Shown here: piece by piece, positions 46,014 through 55,057 of the stretch
Position numbering within the stretch: the first letter of the stretch is position 1
Layout: the number at the start of each line of letters is the position of its first letter
Source: Thalassobaculum fulvum
GTDB lineage: Bacteria > Pseudomonadota > Alphaproteobacteria > Thalassobaculales > Thalassobaculaceae
Assembly: GCF_014652915.1 (NCBI RefSeq)
Contig: NZ_BMZS01000007.1
Location: 1 to 64,000 of the forward strand
Direction of reading: 5' to 3'
Length of the DNA stretch: 64,000 bases
Notes under the pieces: generated by a model
What the model was told of the DNA's origin: nothing
Seen by the model: the letters and a program-made list of their open reading frames with translations, nothing else
The model's database searches: none
Made by a program: the position numbers and the translations under genes

Positions 46014-46376
46014 TCAACCGGCGACGGCGCTCTTGGCTTCCCTGCCCGGCTTGGTGTCGTCATGCGGCAGATAGAGCCGGCACAGGACTTCGATCAGGAC
46101 CCGCGCCTCGTGCGAGGCGAGGGAATAGTAGATCGTCTGCGCCGACCGCCGCGTCTTGACGATCCCATGGTGGCGCATTTTCGCCAAGTGCTGAGACAGC
46201 GCGGACTGGCTGAGGCCGCTGACCGCCTCCAGCTCGGTGACGGAGCGCTCGCCCGCCTCGACCAGCTCGCAAAGCACCAGCAGGCGCCGGTCGTTGGCCA
46301 TGAGCTTGAGCAGGGCGGCGGCGTCTCCCGCTCGGGCCTGAAGGTCGTTGGCGCTCAACTTCGCGACTGGCGTCAT
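46014..46376 (-). CDS. ArsR-family regulator, candidate persulfide sensor (BigR/SqrR-like)
   Basis: 120 residues, winged HTH. The recognition helix is S-Q-S-A-L-S-Q-H-L-A-K-M-R, followed by the wing R-R-S-A-Q-T-I-Y-Y-S-L. There are just two cysteines, C36 in L-L-V-L-C and C99 in I-E-V-L-C. BigR and SqrR sense hydrogen sulfide and persulfides through two cysteines in equivalent helices about 66 residues apart. Here the gap is 63, roughly one helical turn different. No metal-binding C-x-C motif of arsenic/cadmium sensors is present. It heads the sulfur operon, with a palindrome in its promoter. Confidence 0.85.
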   Translation of the reverse strand: MTPVAKLSANDLQARAGDAAALLKLMANDRRLLVLCELVEAGERSVTELEAVSGLSQSALSQHLAKMRHHGIVKTRRSAQTIYYSLASHEARVLIEVLCRLYLPHDDTKPGREAKSAVAG

Positions 46377-46406
46377 CTGGCTCGCAACCCGTCCGTCGAA
46401 TTGAGA

Positions 46407-46429
46407 TTCCTATGGCAACACATACGGAA
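46407..46429. promoter_or_regulatory. Inverted repeat in the ArsR promoter (candidate operator)
   Basis: TTCCTATG (46407-46414), six bases, then CATACGGAA (46421-46429). The arms are complementary apart from one extra base. It lies 30-53 bases upstream of the arsR start in an AT-richer patch. Its place and symmetry fit autoregulation by the ArsR protein. Confidence 0.5.
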
Positions 46430-46472
46430 GATGCAATAGTGCCGCATCGACTATACGAAAAGGCGAGAGCCT

Positions 46473-47831
46473 TCAGGCCGGCGAGACCGCGCGGCCGGAC
46501 ACCACGGTCGCGGCAATTCGGACCCCGGCCGGCGCGAAGATCCAGCGGTCGACCAGCTCCGTCGGATCGTCGCCGAACCCGGCCGTATCCTGCAGGACCA
46601 CGAAGTCGGCCCGCCGGCCGGGCTCGAGGGCGCCGATCGGGCGGCCCAGGGCGCCCGCACCGCCGCGGCAGACCCGCTGCAGCAGGCCGACCCCGACCGA
46701 TGCGCCCGGTCCGTCGGCGAGCACGGTCCGCCGCCCGCTGAACAGCCGCTGGCCATTCTCCAGCCATCGCAGCTCCTCGGCCGGGTCGACCGAGACGTGA
46801 CTGTCGGACCCGATGCCGATCGCGCCGCCCTCGGCCAGGTAGGCCGCGGCCGGAAACAGCCCGTCGCCGAGGTTGGCCTCGGTCGTCAGGCACAGCCCGG
46901 CCACGGCGCCGGAGCGCGCGATCGCCTGCCGCTCGGACTCCGAGAGATGGGTGGCGTGCACAAGGCACCAGCGCGCATCGACCGGCACGGTGTCGAACAG
47001 CAGCTCGACCGGGCGGCGCCCGCACCATGCCAGGCAGTCCGCCACTTCCTTGGGCTGCTCGGCGACGTGGATGTGCAGCGGGGCGGTCGGGTCGAGCCGA
47101 TCGAGCGCGGCGACGGCGGCCCGCAGCCGCTCGGGTCGCGCCGCCCGCAGCGAGTGCGGGGCGATGCCGAGGCGACGGTCGGGGCGGTCGCGGAACTCCG
47201 GCGCCAGCGCCTCCAGCAGTCCGGCGAAGCCGTCCGGGTCGTGCAGGAACCGGCGCTGCCGCTCGCCGGGAGCGGTTCCGCCGAACCCGCCATCCTCGTA
47301 GTAGACCGGCAGCAGCGTGATGCCGATGCCGGCGGTTTCGGCGGCCCGCAGCAGCCGGCGCGAGGTCTCCGCCGGGTCGGCGTAGCGGCGGCCGTCGGGC
47401 GCGTGATGGACGTAGTGGAACTCCCCGACGGCGGTGTAGCCGCGTGCCAGCATGGCCCGGTACAGCCGGGTGGCGATCGCCTCGATGCCGTCGGGGTCGA
47501 GGTCGCCCAGGAAGCCGTACATCGCCTCGCGCCAGGTCCAGAAGCTGTCGCCGCCGCCCGGCGCGCCATGATCGGGGCCGGCCCGTTCCGCCCGGCCGGC
47601 GAGGGCGAACTGGAAGGCGTGACTGTGCACGTTGGGCAGACCGGGCACGACGACGCCGTCGAGCCGCTCGACGTCCCCGGCGGCGTCCCGGGCACCGGCG
47701 CCGGGCTCGACCCGGAGCAGCGTGCCGCGGGCGTCCGCTTCCAGCAGGACGTCGCGGGCCCAGCCGGCCGGCGTCAGCGCCCAGTCGGCGAACCAGCGTC
47801 GCGCTCGCGGGTTTTGCATCGCCACCGTCAT
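46473..47831 (-). CDS. hutF: Formimidoylglutamate deiminase
   Basis: 452 residues, amidohydrolase superfamily. Metal ligands: N-V-H-S-H at 67-71, H-I-H-V-A-E-Q near 248, H-A-T-H-L near 290 and S-D-S-H near 337. HutF converts N-formimidoyl-L-glutamate and water to N-formyl-L-glutamate and ammonia in the five-step histidine pathway, with HutG next. The F-W-T-W-R-E-A-M-Y and H-Y-V-H-H motifs support HutF over related deaminases. Divergent from hutI by 71 bases; ATG 47819 is a possible alternative start. hutU, hutH and hutG are not in the window. Confidence 0.92.
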   Translation of the reverse strand: MTVAMQNPRARRWFADWALTPAGWARDVLLEADARGTLLRVEPGAGARDAAGDVERLDGVVVPGLPNVHSHAFQFALAGRAERAGPDHGAPGGGDSFWTWREAMYGFLGDLDPDGIEAIATRLYRAMLARGYTAVGEFHYVHHAPDGRRYADPAETSRRLLRAAETAGIGITLLPVYYEDGGFGGTAPGERQRRFLHDPDGFAGLLEALAPEFRDRPDRRLGIAPHSLRAARPERLRAAVAALDRLDPTAPLHIHVAEQPKEVADCLAWCGRRPVELLFDTVPVDARWCLVHATHLSESERQAIARSGAVAGLCLTTEANLGDGLFPAAAYLAEGGAIGIGSDSHVSVDPAEELRWLENGQRLFSGRRTVLADGPGASVGVGLLQRVCRGGAGALGRPIGALEPGRRADFVVLQDTAGFGDDPTELVDRWIFAPAGVRIAATVVSGRAVSPA

Positions 47832-47902
47832 CCGATTACCGTCGGGCCGTTGCGGGCGCGGCGCCGTCGGGGCGGCAGCGAACCGGTGCGACGAGGTGCG
47901 CC

Positions 47903-49126
47903 ATGTGGGATTCTCTGTGGGTCGATGTCGGACTCGCCACCATGGCGGGGACGGATCCGTACGGCAGGATCGAGGACGGGGCGATCGCGGTCAAGAACGG
48001 CCGTATCGCCTGGGTCGGTCCGCGCGAGGAGCTGCCCGGGCGGCCGGAGAAGCTGGCGGCGGTGGTGCAGGAGGGCGAGGGCGGCTGGATCACGCCGGCG
48101 CTGGTCGACTGCCACACCCATATCGTCCATGGCGGCCAGCGCGCCGGCGAGTTCGAGCAGCGCCTGATGGGGGCCAGCTACGCCGACATCGCGCGGGCCG
48201 GCGGCGGCATCCTGTCGACGGTGGCGGCGACCCGGGCGGCTTCGCTGGAGGATCTGGTCGAGTCGGCGGTGCGGCGCCTGCGCCCGCTGCTGGCCGAAGG
48301 GCTGACCGTGGTCGAGATCAAGTCCGGCTACGGCCTGGACCTGGACTCCGAGCTGAAGATGCTGCGGGCGGCCCGGGCGATCGAGGCGCGGGTGCCGGTG
48401 ACCGTGGTCACCACTTTCCTGGGGGCCCATGCGGTGCCGCCGGAGTGGAAGGGGAACGCGGACGGCTACATCGACTTCCTGTGCGACGAGGTGCTGCCGG
48501 CCGCGGTCGAGCAGTCGCTGGTCGACCAGGTCGACGCGTTCTGCGAGACCATCGCGTTCTCGCCGTCCCAGGTCGCGCGGGTGTTCGAGGCGGCGGCGCT
48601 GTTCAAGCTGCCGGTGAAGCTGCACGCCGAGCAGCTGACCGACCTGGGGGGCGCGACGATGGCCGCCGGGGCCGGTGCCCTGTCGGCCGACCATCTGGAG
48701 TACCTCGATGCCGACGGGGTGGCGGCGATGGCGAGGGCCGGCACGGTCGCGGTGCTGCTGCCCGGCGCGTTCTACACCCTCGGCGAGACCCGCCGGCCGC
48801 CGGTCGAGCGGCTGCGCAAGGCCGGCGTCCCGATCGCCGTCGCTACCGACAGCAATCCCGGCTCCTCGCCGGTGACCTCGCTGCTGACCACCATGAACAT
48901 GGCCTGCGTGCTGTTCGGCCTGACCCCGTCCGAGGCGCTGGCCGGCGTGACCCGGAACGCCGCGCGGGCGCTCGGCCTGCAGGCCGAGCGGGGCACCCTG
49001 GAGGCCGGCAAGGTCGCCGACTTCGTGCACTGGTCGATCGACGAGCCGGCCGAGCTCGCCTACCGGATCGGGTTCAATCCGTGCACGACGGTGATCCGCA
49101 ACGGGGCGCCGACCCTGTCCGGCTAG
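47903..49126 (+). CDS. hutI: Imidazolonepropionase
   Basis: 407 residues. Metal ligands H71 and H73 in V-D-C-H-T-H, with H-G-G-x-R-A-x-E-F-E-x-R-x-x-G-A-S-Y after it, the HutI signature. [14 protein letters not shown] and T-D-S-N-P-G-S-S complete the active site. It hydrolyses 4-imidazolone-5-propanoate to N-formimidoyl-L-glutamate, the substrate of HutF. The start at 47903 gives the normal N-terminus. A GlxA-type regulator follows 178 bases downstream. Confidence 0.95.
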   Translation: MWDSLWVDVGLATMAGTDPYGRIEDGAIAVKNGRIAWVGPREELPGRPEKLAAVVQEGEGGWITPALVDCHTHIVHGGQRAGEFEQRLMGASYADIARAGGGILSTVAATRAASLEDLVESAVRRLRPLLAEGLTVVEIKSGYGLDLDSELKMLRAARAIEARVPVTVVTTFLGAHAVPPEWKGNADGYIDFLCDEVLPAAVEQSLVDQVDAFCETIAFSPSQVARVFEAAALFKLPVKLHAEQLTDLGGATMAAGAGALSADHLEYLDADGVAAMARAGTVAVLLPGAFYTLGETRRPPVERLRKAGVPIAVATDSNPGSSPVTSLLTTMNMACVLFGLTPSEALAGVTRNAARALGLQAERGTLEAGKVADFVHWSIDEPAELAYRIGFNPCTTVIRNGAPTLSG

Positions 49127-49143
49127 AGCGGGCCGCGGATGCC

Positions 49144-49186
49144 GTCGCGAGCGGGTGCGAAAGCGGCGACGCCGGTGTCTTTTTTT
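49144..49186 (+). terminator. Possible hutI terminator
   Basis: GTCGC (49144-49148) can pair with GCGAC (49166-49170), followed nine bases later by seven T (49180-49186), unusual in this GC-rich DNA. The stem is short and the spacing loose, so the call is tentative. The rest of the 178-base gap to the AraC gene is AT-richer and likely promoter. Confidence 0.35.
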
Positions 49187-49304
49187 CGATATTTTCCGAA
49201 TGCATAGTGCGGTGTGTTCGAAGTAATCTCGTCGGGACGTTTCGCTGGCCGGCGTCCGACGCGAAGACCAGGAAATAAAGGCGGTTCCGGAGCGCGCCCG
49301 ATCC

Positions 49305-50339
49305 ATGTTCGACGATCCGAACGCGGTCCCGACCCGAATCGGGTTCCTTCTGATCCGGAACTTTTCGATGATGGCCTTCACCTCGGCCGTGGAGCCCCTG
49401 CGCTCCGCGAACCGGATGGCCGGCCGGACCCTCTACGAGTGGCAGATCTTCAGCCCGGACGGCAAACCGGTGGCCGCCAGCAACGGCATCGAGGTGGTGC
49501 CGCACAAGTCGATGGCTGAGGTCGACCGCGAGAAGATCGTCGTGGTCGTCACCGGCATCGACGTCCAGCGCTACGAGGACGAGCGGATCCTGGGCTTCCT
49601 GCGCCGGATGGCCCGGCAGGGCGCGACCATGGGCGCGCTGTGCACCGGCAGCCACCTGCTGGCCAGGGCCGGCCTCCTGGACGGCCGGCGCTGCACGATC
49701 CACTGGGAGAACCTCGGCGGCTTCACCGAGGACTTCCCGGAGATCGAGGTCTCCTCGGACCTGTACGAGATCGACCGCGACCGCTTCACCTGCTCCGGCG
49801 GGACCGCGGCGCTCGACATGATGCTGCACCTGATCGGCCGGCAGCACGGCCAGGCGCTGGCCAACCAGGTGTCCGAGCAGTTCATCCACGACCGCATCCG
49901 CGAGCCGCACGACCACCAGCGCATGGAGCTGCGGTCGCGCCTCGGCGTCAGCCACCCGAAACTGATCTCGGTGATCGGCGAGATGGAGGGCAACCTCGAG
50001 GAGCCGCTGACCCAGACCGACCTGGCCGAGCGGGCCGGGCTGTCGACCCGGCAGCTCGAGCGGCTGTTCCGCAAGTATCTCGGGGCCACGCCGACCCGCT
50101 ACTACCTGACCCTGCGGCTGCACCGCGCCCGCCAGCTGCTGGTCCAGACCTCGATGTCGATCCTGTCGGTGGCACTGGCCTGCGGGTTCGTCTCGGCCAG
50201 CCACTTCTCGAAGTGCTACCGCGAGTGCTTCGGCCGCACCCCGCGGGCCGAGCGGGCGATCGGCGGCGTGACCGGCACCTCGTCCGGCTCGGCGCCGCCC
50301 GCGCCCGACCTGCCGATCCGGCTGGCCGGCCAGTTCTGA
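49305..50339 (+). CDS. GlxA-family AraC-type regulator (DJ-1/PfpI + HTH)
   Basis: 344 residues. Residues 10-180 are a DJ-1/PfpI-like ligand domain (R-I-G-F-L-L-I-R-N-F-S-M-M-A-F, and G-A-L-C-T-G-S-H-L-L with the nucleophile-elbow cysteine near 110). Residues 225-325 form a double HTH of AraC type (A-E-R-A-G-L-S-T-R-Q-L-E-R-L-F-R and A-C-G-F-V-S-A-S-H-F-S). Close relatives (GbdR, CdhR, SouR) control glycine betaine, carnitine or sarcosine breakdown in gamma- and alphaproteobacteria. Here it stands beside hutI and the phosphonate genes, so its target is uncertain. A proline-rich tail follows the HTH. Confidence 0.9.
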   Translation: MFDDPNAVPTRIGFLLIRNFSMMAFTSAVEPLRSANRMAGRTLYEWQIFSPDGKPVAASNGIEVVPHKSMAEVDREKIVVVVTGIDVQRYEDERILGFLRRMARQGATMGALCTGSHLLARAGLLDGRRCTIHWENLGGFTEDFPEIEVSSDLYEIDRDRFTCSGGTAALDMMLHLIGRQHGQALANQVSEQFIHDRIREPHDHQRMELRSRLGVSHPKLISVIGEMEGNLEEPLTQTDLAERAGLSTRQLERLFRKYLGATPTRYYLTLRLHRARQLLVQTSMSILSVALACGFVSASHFSKCYRECFGRTPRAERAIGGVTGTSSGSAPPAPDLPIRLAGQF

Positions 50340-50361
50340 GGCCGGGTCGGCCGCTGCGCCG

Positions 50362-51102
50362 TCAGCCCCGGAACGGGAACCGCCCCGTCATCGCGAACGG
50401 CCCGCCGCGCCGGTCCTGCCGGAACACGGCGACCGCGTCGATCGCGATCGGCTCCCCGGTCACCGCGGCGACCCGCGGTTCCAGGGCGGCCACGATCGCC
50501 TCGCGCTCCGGCCCTTCCGGCAGCCGCGCGGTCAGGGTCATGTGAAACCGGAACTCGCCCATCACGTAGGGGTAGCCCCAGCGCTGCAGCAGCTCCTCCT
50601 GCTGTGCCGACAGCCCGGCGTTGCGGCGGCGCGCCAGCTCGGCGTCGCCGGGCAAGGCCCGGAAGCCGTCCAGTTCGCGCACCACGTCGGCGGCCAGCGC
50701 CGAGACCCGATGGTCGGCCGGGGTCGTCATCAGCGCCAGGAATCCGCCGAGGGAGCGCAGGCCGAGCCGGACCTCGATCGGCGCGCGGGTCGCCGCAAAG
50801 CCGGCGACCGCCTCCGCCAGCTCGTCGGGGCTTCGGCCGGGCTTGAGGTGGAACGGCGGCTTCAGGGTGGCGTGGAAGCCGTAGCCGCGCGCGCTCTCGG
50901 TGATCTCGGCGAACCGCTCCGGCGGCACGCCCGGAACCGTCGGCAGCGGCCGTTCCGCCCCGCTCGCGCAGTCGCGGCCCAGCCAGTCGGCGCCGAACTC
51001 GGCGAGCGGCGAGCCCGGCTCCGGCGCATAGTACACGGCGTAGCGCGGCCATGCCGGCTCCGGCTCGACCGGACCGTTCGGGAATGCGGGGAACTCGGCC
51101 AC
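50362..51102 (-). CDS. DUF1045 (2H phosphoesterase-like, phosphonate operon) protein
   Basis: 246 residues. Two H-x-T motifs, F-H-A-T-L-K near 78 and F-H-M-T-L-T near 195, define the 2H phosphoesterase fold; the family (DUF1045/TIGR03223) is found in phosphonate operons next to phnM. The probable role is hydrolysis of a ribosyl cyclic phosphate or related intermediate of the C-P lyase pathway. The start GTG 51102 has AGGAG eight bases upstream; no ATG fits. Divergent from phnM by 118 bases. The rest of the C-P lyase genes are absent from the window. Confidence 0.85.
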   Translation of the reverse strand: MAEFPAFPNGPVEPEPAWPRYAVYYAPEPGSPLAEFGADWLGRDCASGAERPLPTVPGVPPERFAEITESARGYGFHATLKPPFHLKPGRSPDELAEAVAGFAATRAPIEVRLGLRSLGGFLALMTTPADHRVSALAADVVRELDGFRALPGDAELARRRNAGLSAQQEELLQRWGYPYVMGEFRFHMTLTARLPEGPEREAIVAALEPRVAAVTGEPIAIDAVAVFRQDRRGGPFAMTGRFPFRG

Positions 51103-51220
51103 CGTGACACTCCTGTTAAACGGCGATCCGGGGTCTGGCGCTCGCCGGCGCCGGGCGCTAACAAGGAGGCGTCGACCCCGGCCGGGGTTATGGCACGCCC
51201 CCCGGACGAGGAGAAGGCCG

Positions 51221-52372
51221 GTGACCACCCGCACCATCGCGAGCCGACGCGTGCTGCTGGCCGACGGGTCCGTCGAGGACACCACCGTGACCGTCGAGGA
51301 CGGCCGGATCGCCGGCATCGGCCAGGCCTGCCGGGGCGAGGAGTGGAACGTCGGCGACGCCTGGCTGCTGCCGGGCATCGTCGACCTGCACGGCGATGCC
51401 TTCGAGCGCCAGATGATGCCGCGGCCGGGCGTGCACTTCCCGACCGACCTGGCCCTGCTGGACACCGACGCCCAGCTGATCGCCAACGGCGTCAGCACCG
51501 CCTACCACGGCGTCACCTATTCCTGGGAGCCGGGGCTGCGCGGCCGCGAGTCGACCTGCGCGCTGAAAGCGGCGCTGGCCGAGATGAAGCCGCGGCTGGC
51601 CTGCGACACCCGCTTCCACCTGCGGCACGAGACCCACAACCTGGCGGCCGAGGGCGAGGTGATCGACTGGCTGGCCGACGGCAGCGTCGACCTGCTGGCG
51701 TTCAACGACCACACCGACATGATCCTCGACCGCATCCTGACCAAGGGCAAGTCGACCGCCACCTACACCGCCCGGACTGGCCTCAGCCACGACGAGTTCA
51801 TCGCCCTGCTGCACCGGGTGGCGGACGGCAAGCCGGCGGTGCCGGCCTCGGTCGAGCGGCTGGCGGCGGCGGCGGTCGCGCACGACGTGGCGCTGGCCAG
51901 CCACGACGACCACACCCCGGAGATGCGTCGCCGTTTCCACGCCATGGGCTGCCGGATCGCCGAGTTCCCGATGAACACCGCGACCGCCGAGGCCGCGGTG
52001 GCGCTCGGCGACCCGGTGATCTGCGGCGCCCCGAACGTGGTGCGCGGCGGCAGCCATCTCGGCCCCGACGGCATCCTGGCGGCCCGCGAGATCCGCGAAG
52101 GGCGCTGCACGATCCTGGTGTCGGACTACTACTACCCGGCCCTGGCGCAGGCGCCGTTCCGGCTGGCCCGCGACGGCGACGCGGCGTTCCCGCAGGCCTG
52201 GGCGCTGGTGTCCGGCAATCCGGCGCGGGCCGCCGGGCTGGACGATCGCGGGACGATCGCCGAGGGCGCGCGCGCCGATCTCGCGGTGGTGCAGGATCCC
52301 GGCGTCGGCCCGGTGCGGGTGACCGCCACCCTGGTCGAGGGCGCCGCCGTCTACCGTTCGGCGGCCGCCTGA
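51221..52372 (+). CDS. phnM: PhnM, ribosyl-triphosphate phosphonate diphosphatase
   Basis: 383 residues, amidohydrolase fold. V-D-L-H-G-D-A-F-E-R at 55-64 is characteristic of PhnM, as are L-L-A-F-N-D-H-T near 160, A-S-H-D-D-H-T near 228 and the S-D-Y-Y-Y-P-A-L segment near 305. PhnM removes diphosphate from alpha-D-ribose-1-phosphonate-5-triphosphate before C-P bond cleavage by PhnJ. GTG start at 51221 with GAGGAGAA upstream. The 3' end overlaps the convergent EamA gene by 22 bases. Confidence 0.93.
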   Translation: MTTRTIASRRVLLADGSVEDTTVTVEDGRIAGIGQACRGEEWNVGDAWLLPGIVDLHGDAFERQMMPRPGVHFPTDLALLDTDAQLIANGVSTAYHGVTYSWEPGLRGRESTCALKAALAEMKPRLACDTRFHLRHETHNLAAEGEVIDWLADGSVDLLAFNDHTDMILDRILTKGKSTATYTARTGLSHDEFIALLHRVADGKPAVPASVERLAAAAVAHDVALASHDDHTPEMRRRFHAMGCRIAEFPMNTATAEAAVALGDPVICGAPNVVRGGSHLGPDGILAAREIREGRCTILVSDYYYPALAQAPFRLARDGDAAFPQAWALVSGNPARAAGLDDRGTIAEGARADLAVVQDPGVGPVRVTATLVEGAAVYRSAAA

Positions 52373-53334
52373 CGCCTGCCGTCGGCGGCGCGGGCATCGT
52401 ACAGGCGTTTGAGCTGGGCGCCGCCGAGGCCGAGGATCACCAGGCCGGCCCCGAGCAGATGCTGCGCCGTAACGGCGGCCCCGAGCATCGCCGACAGGCC
52501 GATGGCGACGACCGGCAGCAGGTTCAGGTAGAGCGCGGCGAGCGACAGGCCGAGCCGGCCGACGCCGAAGTTCCAGCACACCACGCCCAGGCAGATCCCG
52601 AACATCGCGACGGCGGTGAACAGCCCGGCGTCGAGCGCGGTCGGGGCCGGCGGCGGGAACCGGACCAGGCCGGCGAACCCGGCGATCAGGTAGGCGACCG
52701 TGAACAGGATGCCGCCGGACGCGATGGTCGCGGCCGTCAGGGCGACCGGCGGCCAGCCGGGGAGCCAGCGGCGGGCCAGCGCCGAGTACATCGTCCAGGA
52801 AACGTTCGCCAGCAGCACCAGTGCCACGCCGAGCGCCAGGGTCCACGGGCTCGCGGCCGCCGTCGCGCCGGCGTTGCCGGCGCCGAGCGCGACCGCCGCC
52901 CCGGGTGCTGCGACCGCGATGCCCAGCAGAAGGGTGCGATCCGGCACGTCGCGATGCACCAGCCAGCCGATCGCCACGGCGATCACCGGGGCGGCGCTGC
53001 TGACGATCGAGGCCTGCACCGGGCCGGCGTAGTAGATGCCGAAGGTATAGGCGCTGGCGAACGCCACGACGCCGAGCCCGCCGAGCCCGACCAGGCGGGG
53101 CAGGGCGCCGGCGATGGTTCCCGAGGCCGGCGGCCGGCCGCCGATCGGCGAGACCAGGATCGCGATCAGCATCGGCGCGGCCACGGTGTAGCGCAGCACC
53201 GCGATCTCCACCGCCTCGTAGCGCTTCAGCAGTTCGTGCATGAGCGGTGGCATCGAGCCCCAGCACAGCACGGTCACGATCAGCGCCGCGTTGCCGAGCA
53301 GGACGGCGCGCACGGCCGGACTCGACAGGGTCAT
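52351..53334 (-). CDS. EamA/DMT-family transporter
   Basis: 327 residues, ten membrane helices in two EamA repeats; the first begins V-L-C-W-G-S-M-P-P and the second is centred near 190-300. Charged tail R-R-Q-A-A-A-E-R. Drug/metabolite transporters of this type export or import small metabolites; the substrate cannot be inferred. It shares 22 bases at the 3' end with phnM on the other strand, so antisense interaction is possible. Single gene. Confidence 0.88.
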   Translation of the reverse strand: MTLSSPAVRAVLLGNAALIVTVLCWGSMPPLMHELLKRYEAVEIAVLRYTVAAPMLIAILVSPIGGRPPASGTIAGALPRLVGLGGLGVVAFASAYTFGIYYAGPVQASIVSSAAPVIAVAIGWLVHRDVPDRTLLLGIAVAAPGAAVALGAGNAGATAAASPWTLALGVALVLLANVSWTMYSALARRWLPGWPPVALTAATIASGGILFTVAYLIAGFAGLVRFPPPAPTALDAGLFTAVAMFGICLGVVCWNFGVGRLGLSLAALYLNLLPVVAIGLSAMLGAAVTAQHLLGAGLVILGLGGAQLKRLYDARAADGRRQAAAER

Positions 53335-53415
53335 GATCGGTGGACTCCGGGGCGGCGGGTGCCTTCTCTAGCGTGCCCGGCCGGTACGGCCAAGCGGGGG
53401 CGCCCGGGGTGACGG

Positions 53416-54954
53416 TCAGTCGCTGGCGGCCGGCAACGGCACCGAGAGCGGGAACAGACCGCCGGCGATTGCGGGGCCGGGGTCGGCCCCGCGCGGTCCC
53501 GCCCGTCGCGCGGCCTCGTCGAGGGCCGAGCGGAACGTCGTTTCCGGCATCGGTCGGCCGAGCAGATAGCCCTGTACCGCGTCGCAGTTCCGAGCCCGCA
53601 GGAACAGGAGCTGCGCTTCGGTCTCCACGCCCTCGGCCACAACCTCCAGTCCGAGGGTGTGGGCGAGGCCGAGGATGGCGGTCGCGATCGCAGCGTCCTC
53701 GTCGCTGACCGTCACGTCGCGCATGAACGACCGGTCGATCTTCAGGCACTGGACGGGCAGGCGCTTGAGCAGGTTGAGGGACGAATAGCCGGTCCCGAAG
53801 TCGTCGATCGACAGCCGCACCCCCAGGGCCCGCAGCCGGCGCAGCACGTCGACCGTGCTGTCGGCGTTGCGCATCACGATGCTCTCGGTCAGCTCCAGCT
53901 CCAGCAGCCTGGCATCGACCTTGGCCTCCTGCAGCGTGTCGCGCACGAACTCGAAGAAGTCGGGCCGGTCGAACTGCTTGAACGACAGGTTCACGGCGAC
54001 CGACGGCCGTGGCCCGGCGTCGTCGGCGGCTGCGTTCCAGCGCTTCACGGCGGCCAGCGCCTCGCGCAGCACCCAGTCGCCGATCGGGACGATCAGGCCG
54101 GTCTCCTCGGCGACCGAAATGAAGGCGGCGGGCGGGATCAGGCCGCGCTCGGGGTGGTTCCAGCGAAGCAGCGCCTCCGAGCCGATCAGCTCCGGCGTGC
54201 CGCCGGCGAGCGAGAATTTCGGCTGGTAGTGCAGCTCGAACTCGCCGCGGTCGAGGGCCAGACGCAGGTCGGCCTCCAGGCGCAGCCGCTCGGACACGTC
54301 CGCCATCGCGATCATGGTCGGCAGTTCGACCCCGTCGCCGCCGCGCCGCTTGATCGCCGACATCGCGGCGGTGGCGCTTCGGGTCAGGTCCTCGGCGGTG
54401 CGGCCGTGGCGGGGGGCCAGGGCGATGCCGACGCTGGCCGACAGCTGGAAGCGCTGGCCGGCGACATCGTAGGGGCGGGACAGCGCGGCGCGCAGCCGCT
54501 CGGCGACCGCCAGCGACGGGGCGGCGCCGGCGGTGTTCTCCAGCAGGACGAGGAACTCGTCGCCGCCGATCCGGGCCGGCGTGTCGGTGTGGCGGAGCGT
54601 GCGGCGGATCCGCCGCGACGCCTCCGCCAGCACCGCGTCGCCGGCGGCGTGCCCGAAGCCGTCGTTGATGAAGCGGAAGTTGTCCAGGTTCAGCACGATG
54701 AGCGCCGGGGCCCCGTCGCCGTCGCGCTCGCCGGCCAGGGCCGCGTCCAGGCGCCGGTACAGGGCCTCGCGGCCGGTCCGCTCGGCGCCCTGGGGATCGG
54801 GCCCCGGGCCGGTCGGGCCGGCGCTGATCTGCAGCGTTCTGGGCAGCCGTCGCAGGTATCGCGCGGCGACCAGTCCGAGCACGCATCCGGCGGCCAGCCA
54901 GGGCGCGGCATGCAGGGCGGCCTCTATGACCGCCTGGAACGTGGTGTCAGCCAT
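53416..54954 (-). CDS. GGDEF-EAL cyclic-di-GMP protein
   Basis: 512 residues. One N-terminal membrane helix (about 14-34), then a GGDEF domain with intact G-G-D-E-F at 130-134 and an intact inhibitory R-x2-D (R121-D124) exactly five residues before it. The EAL domain has S-E-A-L-L-R-W near 257, D-D-F-G-T-G-Y-S-S, E-G-V-E-T-E and Q-G-Y-L-L-G. Both domains keep catalytic motifs, so the protein may make and break c-di-GMP, or one half may regulate the other. No separate sensor domain is seen. 103 bases downstream of the Kef gene on the same strand. Confidence 0.93.
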   Translation of the reverse strand: MADTTFQAVIEAALHAAPWLAAGCVLGLVAARYLRRLPRTLQISAGPTGPGPDPQGAERTGREALYRRLDAALAGERDGDGAPALIVLNLDNFRFINDGFGHAAGDAVLAEASRRIRRTLRHTDTPARIGGDEFLVLLENTAGAAPSLAVAERLRAALSRPYDVAGQRFQLSASVGIALAPRHGRTAEDLTRSATAAMSAIKRRGGDGVELPTMIAMADVSERLRLEADLRLALDRGEFELHYQPKFSLAGGTPELIGSEALLRWNHPERGLIPPAAFISVAEETGLIVPIGDWVLREALAAVKRWNAAADDAGPRPSVAVNLSFKQFDRPDFFEFVRDTLQEAKVDARLLELELTESIVMRNADSTVDVLRRLRALGVRLSIDDFGTGYSSLNLLKRLPVQCLKIDRSFMRDVTVSDEDAAIATAILGLAHTLGLEVVAEGVETEAQLLFLRARNCDAVQGYLLGRPMPETTFRSALDEAARRAGPRGADPGPAIAGGLFPLSVPLPAASD

Positions 54955-55057
54955 ATGCGCGCGTATCTCCCTCGCGTCGGCGCACTCTGCTCACGATATC
55001 TTTCGATACCGTAAAGGCATTTGGTTAACGGAACCTTATTCGAATCGGGCTTTTCGA

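Noticed and set aside
46412-46741. Small + strand ORF downstream of the ArsR promoter
   Set aside because: Arginine/proline-rich antisense shadow of hutF with no family features.
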